From Streptomyces sp. NBC_00377 (lineage in GTDB: Bacteria > Actinomycetota > Actinomycetes > Streptomycetales > Streptomycetaceae), in assembly GCF_036075115.1 (NCBI RefSeq), contig NZ_CP107958.1, positions 496,001 to 560,000 of the forward strand: a stretch of 64,000 nucleotides of DNA, read 5' to 3'. Shown piece after piece: positions 8,581 through 17,087 of the stretch. Each line of letters begins with the position of its first letter. Within the stretch, counting starts at the first letter, position 1. A program made the position numbers and the translations under genes. Under the pieces are notes generated by a model, which did not search any database, was not told the DNA's origin, and saw only the letters and a list, made by a program, of their open reading frames with translations.

Positions 8581-9141
8581 GAGGTCATACTGCCGGACGG
8601 CGCATGCCTGAAGTGGGGTAGCCCGCAGGCCGCGTGCAGGGTTCAGGGTGCAGGAGCCGATCCGCAGGTTCCGGTGCCTGCCCTCCCAGCCGACTCCCGG
8701 GTACGCGACGGCGCGCGGGGCGCCTCGGGCGCCGACGGCTCGGACCGGCAGCAGGTCTTGCGCCATGCGCACGCCCGTCCGGGGCCGGCGGTCGGCGGCG
8801 TGATCGCGCGATTCCGGGCACCCGCGAACCGCTCGCCTCCCCCTTCCCGCCTCCCGCCTCCCGCCTCCCGAAAGGGGCATGCCCCAGCGGCCGCTTCGTG
8901 GCGCGGGTGGAGATCTTCTCGGGAAAATCCGGGTGACCCCGGCTTCGGCGAGTGCTCATGAAACATGATCGCCGCAGGTGGACCGCCGGGCGGCCGCCTG
9001 TTTCACGAGCGACCGCCTGTGAATCGCCGTTCGTTACTCAACTCGGGGTCGGGGCCTGCTGGTCACCGCGGCCCGGGGTGCCGTTCCGTGACGGCCGGGA
9101 AACCTTCCGGTTGGGCCCGCTCCGACCGTGCGACATATTCT
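8581..9141. other. Gene-free stretch with a short CCCGCCT repeat
   Basis: No convincing coding region was found. At about 8838-8868 the plus strand carries tandem CCCGCCT-like heptamers, consistent with replication slippage. The stretch also includes the promoter side of the divergently oriented DUF2809 gene. Confidence 0.45.
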
Positions 9142-9170
9142 TTGACACGAATATTCCTGATGGTGAATAC
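9142..9170 (+). promoter_or_regulatory. Promoter of the ArsR-SRPBCC operon, probably leaderless
   Basis: TTGACA (9142-9147) and GAATAC (9165-9170) are separated by 17 bp, a near-consensus housekeeping promoter. The ATG at 9179 is 8 bp after the -10 box, so the transcript probably begins at or next to the start codon. GAATATTC (9149-9156) in the spacer and the GAATAC at the -10 are likely half-sites for autoregulation by the ArsR-type product. Confidence 0.65.
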
Positions 9171-9178
9171 TCGTCCTC

Positions 9179-10033
9179 ATGGACGCACTCCTTACCGCAC
9201 TGGCCGACCCGGCCCGCTGGCGGCTCGTGAGCCTGCTCGCCGAGCGGCCCCGTCCGGTCGGTGTCCTCGCCGAGCTCGCCGGGGCTCGCCAGCCGCAGAC
9301 GACCAAGCACCTGCAAACCCTTGAGCGCACCGGCGTCGTCACTTCCCAGCGCACCGGCCAGCGCCGCATCTACGCGCTGCGGCCCGGTCCCCTGCGGGAG
9401 CTTGCGGCTGTGCTCGGCCGGCTCGCCGACACCGCGGAGCAGGCCGGGGGCCCGGGCGAGACCTACGACCGCTACGGGGCCAGCCTCCACGCGGAGCGGC
9501 TCGCCGCGGAGGAGCCGGGGTGGGCCGACGGCCGTTCGTTCAGCTTCCGCCGGTCACTGACGGGGCACCCCGAGCTGGTGTGGCGCCACTTGACCGAACC
9601 TTCTCTGCTCGCCCGATGGTGGACGCCCCACGACCTCCGCGTATCTGAGCTCGTCTTCGAGGCGCGAGAAGGCGGGCGGATCGTCCAGGAGTACCGCGAT
9701 GTCGAGGACGCCGACGCCTCCGGCCTGGTCGCTGGGCGCGCGGAGGGAGTCGTCGACGACGTCCGCCCTGGTGAGCGCCTCGCCTACCGGCTCTCCCCAC
9801 TGCTTCCCGACGGCGGCCTCGCCTTCACCGCCCACGTCGCCCTCGACCTGCGGCCCACCGGGACCGGCACGGACCTCGACGTCCACTGGCGGATCACCGA
9901 CAGCACCGTCGACTCCGCTGACTTCATCGCAGGCATCGAGATCGGCTTCGGCCAGAGCCTGGACAAGCTCGAAGCGACCCTCGCCGCGGACCCGCACGAC
10001 ACCGACAGCACCGACACAAGGAGCACGCAATGA
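9179..10033 (+). CDS. ArsR-type HTH fused to an SRPBCC (AHSA1) domain
   Basis: A 284-residue two-domain protein. Residues 1-85 are a winged helix of the ArsR family (LADPARWRLVSLLAERP, then ARQPQTTKHLQTLERTGVV as recognition helix). Residues about 125-270 are an AHSA1/START-like SRPBCC cavity domain (PELVWRHLTEPSLLARWW...EGGRIVQEYRDV...FGQSLDKLEATL), which can bind hydrophobic ligands. This suggests a one-component sensor-repressor of its own operon. The stop overlaps the start of the RibD-like reductase gene (ATGA), so the two are co-translated. Start supported by the promoter; no ribosome site, consistent with leaderless translation. Confidence 0.88.
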   Translation: MDALLTALADPARWRLVSLLAERPRPVGVLAELAGARQPQTTKHLQTLERTGVVTSQRTGQRRIYALRPGPLRELAAVLGRLADTAEQAGGPGETYDRYGASLHAERLAAEEPGWADGRSFSFRRSLTGHPELVWRHLTEPSLLARWWTPHDLRVSELVFEAREGGRIVQEYRDVEDADASGLVAGRAEGVVDDVRPGERLAYRLSPLLPDGGLAFTAHVALDLRPTGTGTDLDVHWRITDSTVDSADFIAGIEIGFGQSLDKLEATLAADPHDTDSTDTRSTQ

Positions 10034-10629
10034 CTGTCTCGACCGGACGCAGGGTGACCGCGAACCTGTGCCTCTCCCTCGACGGGCGTTACCACGGCCC
10101 TGGGGGGCCCGGCGACTTCGGCATGTTCGTGCCGTATGTGACCTCCGAGGTCGCGCGGGGCCAACTCACCCGCATCTGGGAGGGCGCGACGACGGCGCTG
10201 CTCGGCCGGATCAACGCCGAGGGATTCCTGGGCTACTGGCCGATGGTCGCCGAGGACGAGAACGCCGATCCGCGCGACCGCGGATACGCAAAGTGGCTGG
10301 TGGACACGGAAAAGGTGGTCCTCTCGACCACCCTGACCGAAGCTCCGTGGGAACACACCCGCGTGGTAAACGCCCCAGCCGCCGACGTCGTTGCCGAACT
10401 CAAGGCCACCGGCGAGGGCGACATCCTCGTCAACAGCTGCCCGAGTGTCATCAAGCCGCTCCTTGCGGCAGATCTGCTCGACCGGCTGTACCTCATGATC
10501 CTTCCCGAGATTGCCGGAGACGGGCAGCGACTGTTCGACGACGGCCTGCCGGCGTCGAAGTGGAAGCTCACCCACCAGGAGACCGGCGAGCTGGGCGAGG
10601 TCGCCGTGGTCTACGACCGAGTCCGCTGA
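10030..10629 (+). CDS. RibD C-terminal / dihydrofolate-reductase-like protein
   Basis: A 199-residue protein of the RibD_C (DHFR-like) superfamily, presumed NADPH-dependent reductases. Visible features: N-terminal strand VTANLCLSLDGRY, LLGRINAEGF near residue 60, LATTLTEA-like strand region, DILVNSCPSVIKPLLAADLLDRLYLMILPEIAGDG near residue 140, and a C-terminal VVYDRVR strand. It is translationally coupled to the ArsR-SRPBCC gene and followed by a perfect 9-bp terminator stem. The substrate is unknown. A second member of the superfamily is at 38445-39089. Confidence 0.85.
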   Translation: MTVSTGRRVTANLCLSLDGRYHGPGGPGDFGMFVPYVTSEVARGQLTRIWEGATTALLGRINAEGFLGYWPMVAEDENADPRDRGYAKWLVDTEKVVLSTTLTEAPWEHTRVVNAPAADVVAELKATGEGDILVNSCPSVIKPLLAADLLDRLYLMILPEIAGDGQRLFDDGLPASKWKLTHQETGELGEVAVVYDRVR

Positions 10630-10656
10630 GCCGGCCGATCAGCGCACTCGGCCGGC
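10630..10656 (+). terminator. Terminator after the RibD-like gene
   Basis: GCCGGCCGA (10630-10638) and TCGGCCGGC (10648-10656) form a perfect 9-bp stem with a 9-nt loop directly after the stop codon. Confidence 0.75.
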
Positions 10657-10684
10657 GAGGCGCTCCCGGCACGCAGGCCGGTGA

Positions 10685-11098
10685 TCACGCCGCCTGGCCG
10701 TAGCCGCTCGGGCCGGGCGGGCCATCGCCGCGCAGCGGACTGAAGTCGACGTTCAGGTGCGGGTCGTACGCCTCGGGCTGAAGATCGAGTTCATGGGTGG
10801 AGTACTCGCCGAAGCGGCGGATGTGCTCGGTCAGGTATGGGGAGATGTGGGCCAGGTCCTCGGAATCGACGATTCTGGCCCTCCTCCTGAAGCTGCCGGA
10901 CGACCTCCGCGATATCCCCTGCGTCATGGAAGATGACCACGTTGGCCGACAAAGCGTCGAACTACTGCTTCAGCTTGTCGTGAAGTCGACGACGGTGTCC
11001 GGGGTCGCGTCCAGCTTCGGGAAGCACCCCATGCGCCGGTACGACTTCAGCGCAGGCAGCTGGGCCAGCACGTGCTCATCGCGGTCGGTACAAAGGGA
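10685..11098 (-). pseudogene. Tn3-family transposase remnant
   Basis: Read on the minus strand, LSANVVIFHDAGDIAEVV, then (one frame over) DSEDLAHISPYLTEHIRRFG and YSTHELDL match the conserved C-terminus of Tn3-family transposases. Upstream, LAQLPALKSYRRMGCFPKLD and PDTVVDF look like the N-terminal DUF4158 region, apparently joined directly to the C-terminal part. There is thus a large internal deletion, an in-frame TAG just before the FDALSANVV segment, and a frameshift near 10878. No terminal inverted repeats were identified. Inactive relic. Confidence 0.7.
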
Positions 11099-11467
11099 CT
11101 AACCCTCGAGCCCCCAGCTGTGGATCCGCCTCGGGTGTACGCGGATCACCTCCTCGCTGAAGTGAGGGCCCAACTCGTGCGGGCCGACGAGAAGTTCGGC
11201 CTCTCCCCGGATGTCCACACCGCGCACCGTCCAGGGCCGCAGACTCACGATGTCGTCCACGACGAGGGCGACCTTCGGGTTCTTGCGGAGGTTGCGCCAC
11301 TTCTTCGTCCGGCCCATCGCGAACCCGCCGATCAGGATCGTGCCGTCCTCCTGGAGGAAGAAGCCCACGGGATTGGCCTGCGGCTGTGCCGACGGGTCGA
11401 CCGTCGCCAGGCGCCCCAGCCGCTGTGTCACCAGGTACGCGCGTTCGGCCGCGCTGAATTCAGTCAT
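11099..11467 (-). CDS. PPOX-class F420/flavin-dependent oxidoreductase
   Basis: A 122-residue protein of the split-barrel pyridoxamine-5'-phosphate-oxidase-like family, often F420-dependent in actinobacteria. It starts MTEFSAAERAYLVTQRLGRL, followed by ATVDPSAQPQANPVGF, GRTKKWRNLRKNPKVALVVDD and a C-terminal VIRVHPRRIHSWGLEG, all family-typical. No signal peptide. The stop codon lies immediately beside the Tn3 relic. It is divergently oriented from the TPR gene at 11672. The cofactor (F420 versus FMN) is inferred from the subfamily look only. Confidence 0.85.
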   Translation of the reverse strand: MTEFSAAERAYLVTQRLGRLATVDPSAQPQANPVGFFLQEDGTILIGGFAMGRTKKWRNLRKNPKVALVVDDIVSLRPWTVRGVDIRGEAELLVGPHELGPHFSEEVIRVHPRRIHSWGLEG

Positions 11468-11671
11468 ACCAGCAGCGAACCATGTCCCCCGCCACGCGCA
11501 CATGGGATCAGCGGCCCAGGTCCCAGGACCGAGCCCGAGTTCCTGGAAGCGTGCGCGGGCCGCGTCGGTGTGGGGGGGGAGCTCTTGGAGGCCACCCCGG
11601 AAATCTCCGGGTGCCGCCGGGTGCGCGGAGATAGCCTCAGCACGCCAATCGTCCAACGGGGAGGGCCGGGC

Positions 11672-12319
11672 ATGCCGGAGCAGGACTGGATCGCACGTGC
11701 GGGAGAGTTGTTCGAGTCGGCGATGTTCGGTGGGGACGCGTCCGCACTGGAGCGGTCCGACGACGTGCTGGACGCGATCGAGGCACCGCTGTCCATGGCG
11801 CGGGGAAAGGTGATGCACGTCCGCTTCCTCAACGAGCGCGAAGCGGACAGCCAGGAACTGGTGCTGTTCGAGCGCGCAGCCGAGTTGTACCGGCGTACGG
11901 GGGACACGTCGGGCGAGGCGGACGCGTTGTTCTGGGTCGGGTGCTGGCATCAGGTGGTGCGGGGCGACGGCGCCGCCGGCATGCCCTACTTCGAGCGGTC
12001 GTACGCGCTGGCGAAGTCGGTCGACGACCGGATGACGATGTCCTACGCGGTGCGTCATCTCGGTTTTGCCAGGAGGGACGCAGGCCGGTTCGATGAGGCA
12101 CGCGAGCACTTGACCGAGTCGGTGAGGCTGCGCCGGGAGATCGGCTTCAAGCCCGGCGAAGCGGCCGGTCTGGTGGCGCTGGCCTACCTCTCGGCGGAGA
12201 CCGGCGACCGGTCGGCGGCGCTCGCCCACCTCGACGAGGCCGAGTCGGTCGCCGAGGAGTGCGGCGCCAAGGCCGTCTCGGAGTGGATCGCGCAAGCGCG
12301 AACGCAGATCCGCGCCTGA
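11672..12319 (+). CDS. TPR-repeat protein
   Basis: A 215-residue all-helical protein with tetratricopeptide-type repeats, probably a protein-interaction scaffold. Repeats are visible at about residues 70-105 (ERAAELYRRTGDTSGEADALFWVGCWHQ), 110-145 (GMPYFERSYALAKSVDDRMTMSYAVRHLGFA), 146-180 and 185-215 (ALAHLDEAESVAEECG). The ATG at 11672 follows GGGGAGGG; the upstream in-frame extension is not protein-like. Its promoter must lie in the 200-bp gap shared with the divergent PPOX gene. The partner is unknown. Confidence 0.8.
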   Translation: MPEQDWIARAGELFESAMFGGDASALERSDDVLDAIEAPLSMARGKVMHVRFLNEREADSQELVLFERAAELYRRTGDTSGEADALFWVGCWHQVVRGDGAAGMPYFERSYALAKSVDDRMTMSYAVRHLGFARRDAGRFDEAREHLTESVRLRREIGFKPGEAAGLVALAYLSAETGDRSAALAHLDEAESVAEECGAKAVSEWIAQARTQIRA

Positions 12320-12559
12320 GGGCCGCGGGCGCGTACGGGTCGCTGCCGCTCGGTGCGGAGTCCGACCCGCACGGTCGCCTCGTAGGGGACGGCATGCGTG
12401 TCGTCTGCTTCGAGGCCACGGCCGGCCGGGTGCCGGCCGGGACGCCTGGTGGTCGAGGCGCCTGAGGCGGTCGGTGCGGCATGCGACCGGGTGGCCCTCG
12501 TGGTGGTCGGTCAGGCCGGACCGCGGCGGCCGGCCGGATCCGTTTCGTACCCTGGCGTC

Positions 12560-13465
12560 ATGCGCATGCGCCCCACGTTGAGCTGGACCCCTACCGATGA
12601 CGTGCTGCCGGGCACCACCGACCTGAAGCAGGTCACGGATGCACTGGGCGGCGGCCGCGTGCTGGTGCTCAGCGGGGCGGGGATCTCCACGGAGTCGGGC
12701 ATCCCCGACTACCGGGGCGAGGGCGGGAGCCTGAGCCGGCACACCCCGATGACCTACCAGGACTTCACCGCCGGCACCCGGGCCCGGCGCCGGTACTGGG
12801 CGCGCAGCCATCTCGGCTGGCGCACCTTCGGCCGCGCCCGCCCCAACGCCGGGCATCAGGCCGTGGCCGCGTTCGGGCGGCACGGTCTGCTCTCGGGTGT
12901 CATCACGCAGAACGTGGACGGCCTGCACCAGGCCGCCGGCAGCGAGGATGTGGTGGACCTGCACGGGAGCCTGTCCCGGGTGGTCTGTCTGTCCTGCGGA
13001 GCGTTCAGCCCTCGCCGCGAGCTCGCCCAGCGGCTGGAAGAGGCCAACGCGGGTTTCGACCCGGTAGCCGCCGGCGTCAACCCCGACGGCGACGCCGACC
13101 TCACCGACGAGCAGGTCGGGGACTTCAAGGTGCTGCCTTGCACAGGCTGCGGCGGCGTCCTCAAGCCGGACGTGGTGTTCTTCGGCGAATCCGTACCGCC
13201 ACCGCGGGTCGAGCTCTGCCACGACCTGGTCCGCGCATCGACGTCACTGCTGGTGCTGGGCTCCTCGCTGACGGTGATGTCGGGTCTCCGGTTCGTCCGT
13301 CAGGCGGCCCGGGCGGGGAAGCCCGTGCTGATCGTCAACCGCGACCCGACCCGGGGCGATCGACACGCCGTCACCCGGGTCGCGCTCCCGCTGGGAAGCG
13401 CCCTCACCGCCGTCGCCGACCGGCTGGGCGTCCCCCTCGACGGCCAGGCAGAACCGGCTCGGTGA
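12560..13465 (+). CDS. Sir2-family NAD-dependent protein deacylase (sirtuin)
   Basis: A 301-residue sirtuin that should remove acyl groups from lysines using NAD. The NAD-binding GAGISTESGIPDYRG motif is at about residues 35-50, TQNVDGLH near 115, catalytic His135 in DLHGS, and the structural zinc site is complete with Cys143, Cys146, Cys194 and Cys197. GSSLTV and the C-terminal LIVN strand complete the Rossmann fold. The sequence resembles class II (SIRT4-like) enzymes by overall length and motif style. The ATG at 12560 is preferred, being the first start before the conserved region. It is monocistronic. Confidence 0.92.
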   Translation: MRMRPTLSWTPTDDVLPGTTDLKQVTDALGGGRVLVLSGAGISTESGIPDYRGEGGSLSRHTPMTYQDFTAGTRARRRYWARSHLGWRTFGRARPNAGHQAVAAFGRHGLLSGVITQNVDGLHQAAGSEDVVDLHGSLSRVVCLSCGAFSPRRELAQRLEEANAGFDPVAAGVNPDGDADLTDEQVGDFKVLPCTGCGGVLKPDVVFFGESVPPPRVELCHDLVRASTSLLVLGSSLTVMSGLRFVRQAARAGKPVLIVNRDPTRGDRHAVTRVALPLGSALTAVADRLGVPLDGQAEPAR

Positions 13466-13569
13466 AGACGGCAGGAGCAACGGCATAGGGATCGTCCCGG
13501 TGTGTCGGCCGGCCGGGCCAGGTGTGCCACCGGCGGGCGCGGTCACGAAGCGCAGTGGAGCGCCTCGGT

Positions 13570-14556
13570 CTAGGGCGGCGGGGCTGTGTAGTCGATCTGG
13601 TCGCTCGTTGCGGGGCCGGTGGCCTGCCACTGCGCGGGACTCAGCAGACGTGCCCGTGCGGCGAGACGGTGCAAGGCTGCGACCGCGCCTTCGTCGAGTT
13701 GTCCCCCGCTGTAGCCGATGTACGCCACCACACCGGGCGCCGGCTCCCAGGCCAGCGCGCCGTTGCCGCCGAACGCGCCCGTGACGACCGCGGGTTTCCC
13801 CTTCACGGTCCCTGCCGCCCGGACCCCGGTGGCGTACAACTGGTCCTCCAGGCCGCCGCAGCGGGCGACACCGGTGAAAGTGAGACCGCCTGAGAGCTCA
13901 TCGGCCTCTCCGGTCTCGCTCGAGCTGTACCGGACCTCGTGAATGTAGGACGGCCGTAAGGTGCCCGTGGCCACTACGGAAAGCCCGGGCGGCGCCTGCA
14001 CCTCGGGGCGGCCCGACACCACGCTGGTGGCAGCGGCGAGGGTGATCAGCTCGGACTGCGGCAGATCTCCTCGCACCCGTGCGTACGAGCCCCCGGCCGG
14101 CCAGACGATCTCCCGCTCGTGAGCCTTCGCCCAGACCCTGCCGACCCGGACCGGCTGTCCTCCTGATGGCGCCGGCACAGGGAACGTGACCACCACGCCC
14201 TGCCGTCCCAAAGACCCACCGGAGCGTCGTAGGACCACGGTCGACGGGCCTGCATAAGCTCTGCGGTCGCGCTTGATCAGCGTGGCGCCTCGAGGCAGCG
14301 GCAGCCCTGTGATCACCAGGCCGGGGGTCTGACCCGCCTTGACGACCGCGTCCGGGCCGGCAGCGGGGGCGCTGCCCGACGGCGAGGGCGGCGACGAGTT
14401 GTCGGGCGCCGCCGGAGCCGACTCGTCGGGCCCGCTCACTGTCATGATGCCCGCCACGAGTGCTGCGGACAGGGCCACGACCGCGGCTGCGGCAGTCAGC
14501 TTGCGCGGCGGTCTCCAGGGCGGTCGGTCCGGGCCGCTGCTGAGCACATCCCCCAT
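13570..14556 (-). CDS. Membrane-anchored protein with large extracytoplasmic domain, unknown
   Basis: A 328-residue protein with a short Arg/Pro-rich cytoplasmic start, one hydrophobic helix at residues about 20-42, a Ser/Pro/Ala-rich linker (45-72), and a long mostly beta extracytoplasmic region. No catalytic motif is evident. The ATG at 14556 is chosen for the GGGGCAG upstream; MGQTAG six codons earlier is also possible. It converges with the sirtuin gene. Function is not recognised; the architecture resembles streptomycete surface proteins. Confidence 0.7.
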   Translation of the reverse strand: MGDVLSSGPDRPPWRPPRKLTAAAAVVALSAALVAGIMTVSGPDESAPAAPDNSSPPSPSGSAPAAGPDAVVKAGQTPGLVITGLPLPRGATLIKRDRRAYAGPSTVVLRRSGGSLGRQGVVVTFPVPAPSGGQPVRVGRVWAKAHEREIVWPAGGSYARVRGDLPQSELITLAAATSVVSGRPEVQAPPGLSVVATGTLRPSYIHEVRYSSSETGEADELSGGLTFTGVARCGGLEDQLYATGVRAAGTVKGKPAVVTGAFGGNGALAWEPAPGVVAYIGYSGGQLDEGAVAALHRLAARARLLSPAQWQATGPATSDQIDYTAPPP

Positions 14557-14729
14557 GCCCGCAGTCTGCCCCATCGGCTGCGGACCGTACAGGTGTCCAG
14601 AAGCCCACCCGGTGCGTCCGTCCCTCGCGTCCGGGGACGAACGACCGCCGGGTGGGCAGCCGGTGCTTGCTTCGCTCTCCCCACGGCGCACCGCCGAGCC
14701 GGTGGCGGTCCGGCCGTGCGCAGCCGCCG

Positions 14730-15233
14730 TCAGGACTCGACGATGCGGCGCACGTTGTCCACCGAGCCGCAGCCTTCCTTCAGCTGACGCTCACGCTCTT
14801 CCAGGAACGCATCGCCCAGTTCCTCGCGGCGTTCCATGGCGACGTTCTCGCGTGCTCCGTTGAGGATGGTGCGCTCCTCCTCGTCGGCGTGGTGGGTGAC
14901 TGCCTCCACGAGCTCTTCCAGTTTCTCGTCCCACTCCTCGGAGCCGACCTCGTCGACCTCCAGGAGTTCCAGGAGCGCCTTGTTGCCCTCCTCGTGCTCC
15001 TCCTCGCCGTGCTCCACCTCTTCGTCCTCGATCTTCTTGTAGCGCTTGAGTGCGGGATAGACCTTCGCCTCTTCCGCGAGGGCGTGGGCGATGAGCAGAT
15101 CGGAGAATTCCCGCAGGGCGGCTGCCCGGTCGGCTTCGACGCTGCGCATCAGACGGAAGAGATCCTCCATCTTGCGGTGGTCCTGGAGAATGAGTTCGAC
15201 GACGTCTCGTGTCTCGGCCATGGCAGCGTGCAT
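14730..15233 (-). CDS. Hemerythrin-like (HHE) domain protein
   Basis: A 167-residue four-helix-bundle protein. Iron-ligand type motifs are present: LQDHRKMEDLF near residue 20, LLIAHALAEEAKVYPAL near 50, HGEEEHEEG near 78 and VTHHADEEERTIL near 115, matching the HHE cation-binding pattern. Such proteins bind a di-iron site and sense or store oxygen or respond to oxidative stress. ATG at 15233 (an internal MAETRD start at 15221 is an alternative). The gene is divergent from the anti-sigma ATPase at 15430, which fits a stress-response neighbourhood. Confidence 0.88.
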   Translation of the reverse strand: MHAAMAETRDVVELILQDHRKMEDLFRLMRSVEADRAAALREFSDLLIAHALAEEAKVYPALKRYKKIEDEEVEHGEEEHEEGNKALLELLEVDEVGSEEWDEKLEELVEAVTHHADEEERTILNGARENVAMERREELGDAFLEERERQLKEGCGSVDNVRRIVES

Positions 15234-15429
15234 CACTTTCGTGCGAGGGAATCTTGCCGCAGACCGGATACCCCGGTCCGCCGTGTTCAGTGGTGCCGGA
15301 TCTGCGGCCGACCGCTGCGCGGCTGGAGCAGGGTGCATGCCTCATGAACGGGGCGGCAGTGGGTAGTCGCATTTACGCGATAACGACAACCTGGATGAAA
15401 AGTTAAGGACGACCCACGGGAAGAGTTCT

Positions 15430-15879
15430 ATGGTCACCCCGCTTAAAAACCGGGCATCGGATGAACAGCGTCTCGCCGCGCACCTGCACTACAGCGCCGC
15501 CTGGGACACCACGGACACCTCGATCGCGGACGCCCGCGCGGCCGTTCGGGCGCTGCTGGCCGATGCCGGCCACCCCCCTGACCACCGGCCGAGCCAGGAC
15601 GCTCAGCTCGTCGTCAGTGAGCTGGTCACCAATGCCCTGCGCCACGCACCCGGCCCGGGCGCCCTGGCACTGGAAGTGACACCCGACGCGGCATGGCTGC
15701 GCATCAGCGTGCGGGACAGCTCACCACGTCCGCCCGAACTGCGCGCACACGACGCGCGCCGAGTCGGCGGGCACGGCCTGCAACTGGTGACCCGCCTGTG
15801 CGACCAGCTGCACACCACCGCCCTGCACACGGGAAAGCAGATCGTCGCGCACCTGCGGCTGCACGGATCGGCTCGTTAG
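15430..15879 (+). CDS. RsbW-like anti-sigma-factor serine kinase / HATPase protein
   Basis: A 149-residue GHKL-type ATPase of the RsbW/SpoIIAB class. The N-box QLVVSELVTNALRHAPG is near residue 60, the G1 box WLRISVRDSSP near 95, and the G2 box GGHGLQLV near 115; the histidine-kinase dimerisation domain is absent. Proteins like this bind a sigma factor and phosphorylate its antagonist, or act as free regulators in Streptomyces. It is convergent with a SigB/SigF-type sigma gene and near a PP2C phosphatase, so a partner-switching role is plausible. ATG at 15430; an AGAG-like site precedes it. Confidence 0.88.
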   Translation: MVTPLKNRASDEQRLAAHLHYSAAWDTTDTSIADARAAVRALLADAGHPPDHRPSQDAQLVVSELVTNALRHAPGPGALALEVTPDAAWLRISVRDSSPRPPELRAHDARRVGGHGLQLVTRLCDQLHTTALHTGKQIVAHLRLHGSAR

Positions 15880-16034
15880 CCGCGGTGCCGGGCGGTGGTG
15901 CTGGTGGTGGCGCCTATTGGGGTGTGTGCCCGCCCGTCTGGGGTCTGTGCGTGGCTGGGGGTGGGGTGGGTGTCCCGGGCGGTGAGGCTGGGTGCTGGTG
16001 CCGCCCGGGGCCTTGGGGGGCGGGCTGGTGGGTG

Positions 16035-16880
16035 TCAGTGCTGGGTGAGCATGCCTTCGCGCAGCCGGGTCAGGGTGCGGGTGAGGAGCCGGGAGACGTG
16101 CATCTGGGAGACGCCGAGGCGTTCGCCGATCTGGGCCTGGGTGAGTTCTTCGACGAAGCGCATGTGGATGATCTGCCGGTCGCGTTCGCCGAGCTCGGCG
16201 ATGAGGGGGGCCAGGGCGTGGAAGTCCTCCACGAGTTCCAGTGCCTGGTCCTCGGTGCCGATGAAGTCCTGCAGGGCGGTCTCGCCGTCCTCACCGCTGC
16301 TGAGGGTGGCGTCCAGGGAGGAGGAGTTGTAGCCGTTGGCGGCCAGGCGGGCCTCGCACACCTCTTCCTCGGGCAGGCTCATCAGTTCCGAGAGTTCCCT
16401 GACCGTCGGGGTGCGGCCCAGCCGGCTGCGCAGTTCCTCGGTGGCGCGGGCCAGCTGGACGCGGGCCTCTTGCAGCCGGCGCGGCACGTGCACCGCCCAG
16501 GTGGTGTCGCGGAAGAACCGCTTGATCTCACCGACGATGTAGGGGATGGCGAAGGAGGTGAACTCCGCCTCCCGGGACAGGTCGAACCGGTCGATCGCCT
16601 TGATCAGGCCGATCATGCCGACCTGGACGATGTCCTCCATCTCCTCCGGTCCCCGGCTGCGGAAACGGCCCGCCGCGAACCGCACCAGCGACATGTTCAT
16701 CTCGATCAGCGTGTTGCGTGCGTACTGGTGCTGCGGCGTGCCCTCCTCCAGCACCGCGAGCTGGTCGAAGAACAGCCGGGACAGCTCACGGGCGTCCCGC
16801 GGCGCGACACGAGCGGGGTCGGCGACCTCCGGCAACCCGCGCACCTGCGTGTCCGTAGCCGTCACGCTCATGAGTGCCAT
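16035..16880 (-). CDS. RNA polymerase sigma factor, SigB/SigF/SigG family
   Basis: A 281-residue alternative sigma factor. Region 2 is seen at residues about 60-130 (MNMSLVRFAAGRF, EDIVQVGMIGLIKAIDRFD, EFTSFAIPYIVGEIKRFFRD), region 3 at 135-200 (WAVHVPRRLQEARVQ, GRTPTVRELSELM) and region 4 at 225-275 (ERDRQIIHMRFVEELTQAQIGERLGVSQMHVSRLL). Strong ribosome site GGGAGGGG before the ATG. On the minus strand at 16977-16999 GTTT, 13 bp, GGGTGG resembles the GNNT...GGGTA promoters read by this sigma class, so autoregulation is possible but tentative. The product is expected to drive stress or developmental genes. Confidence 0.93.
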   Translation of the reverse strand: MALMSVTATDTQVRGLPEVADPARVAPRDARELSRLFFDQLAVLEEGTPQHQYARNTLIEMNMSLVRFAAGRFRSRGPEEMEDIVQVGMIGLIKAIDRFDLSREAEFTSFAIPYIVGEIKRFFRDTTWAVHVPRRLQEARVQLARATEELRSRLGRTPTVRELSELMSLPEEEVCEARLAANGYNSSSLDATLSSGEDGETALQDFIGTEDQALELVEDFHALAPLIAELGERDRQIIHMRFVEELTQAQIGERLGVSQMHVSRLLTRTLTRLREGMLTQH

Positions 16881-17087
16881 GACATACCCCTCCCACCATC
16901 GAAACCGACCACCACGAGCCGACTGGAATCAACCGGCACCGCCGCGCGATTACCCCTTCATTGTGCATCCATGCGCCCACCCGCACGAAAAAACGAAACA
17001 CCACCCCACACGCCGCACGCCCCGGCACCGAGTACGACCCAGGGCCGAAGCGAGGGTCACCGACAGGAGCCCGGACGTGGTCGCGGG

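Noticed and set aside
11468..13222. Minus-strand open frame extending the PPOX gene upstream by about 580 codons
   Set aside because: It is antisense to the TPR and sirtuin genes; the PPOX fold begins exactly at MTEFSAAERAYL (11467).
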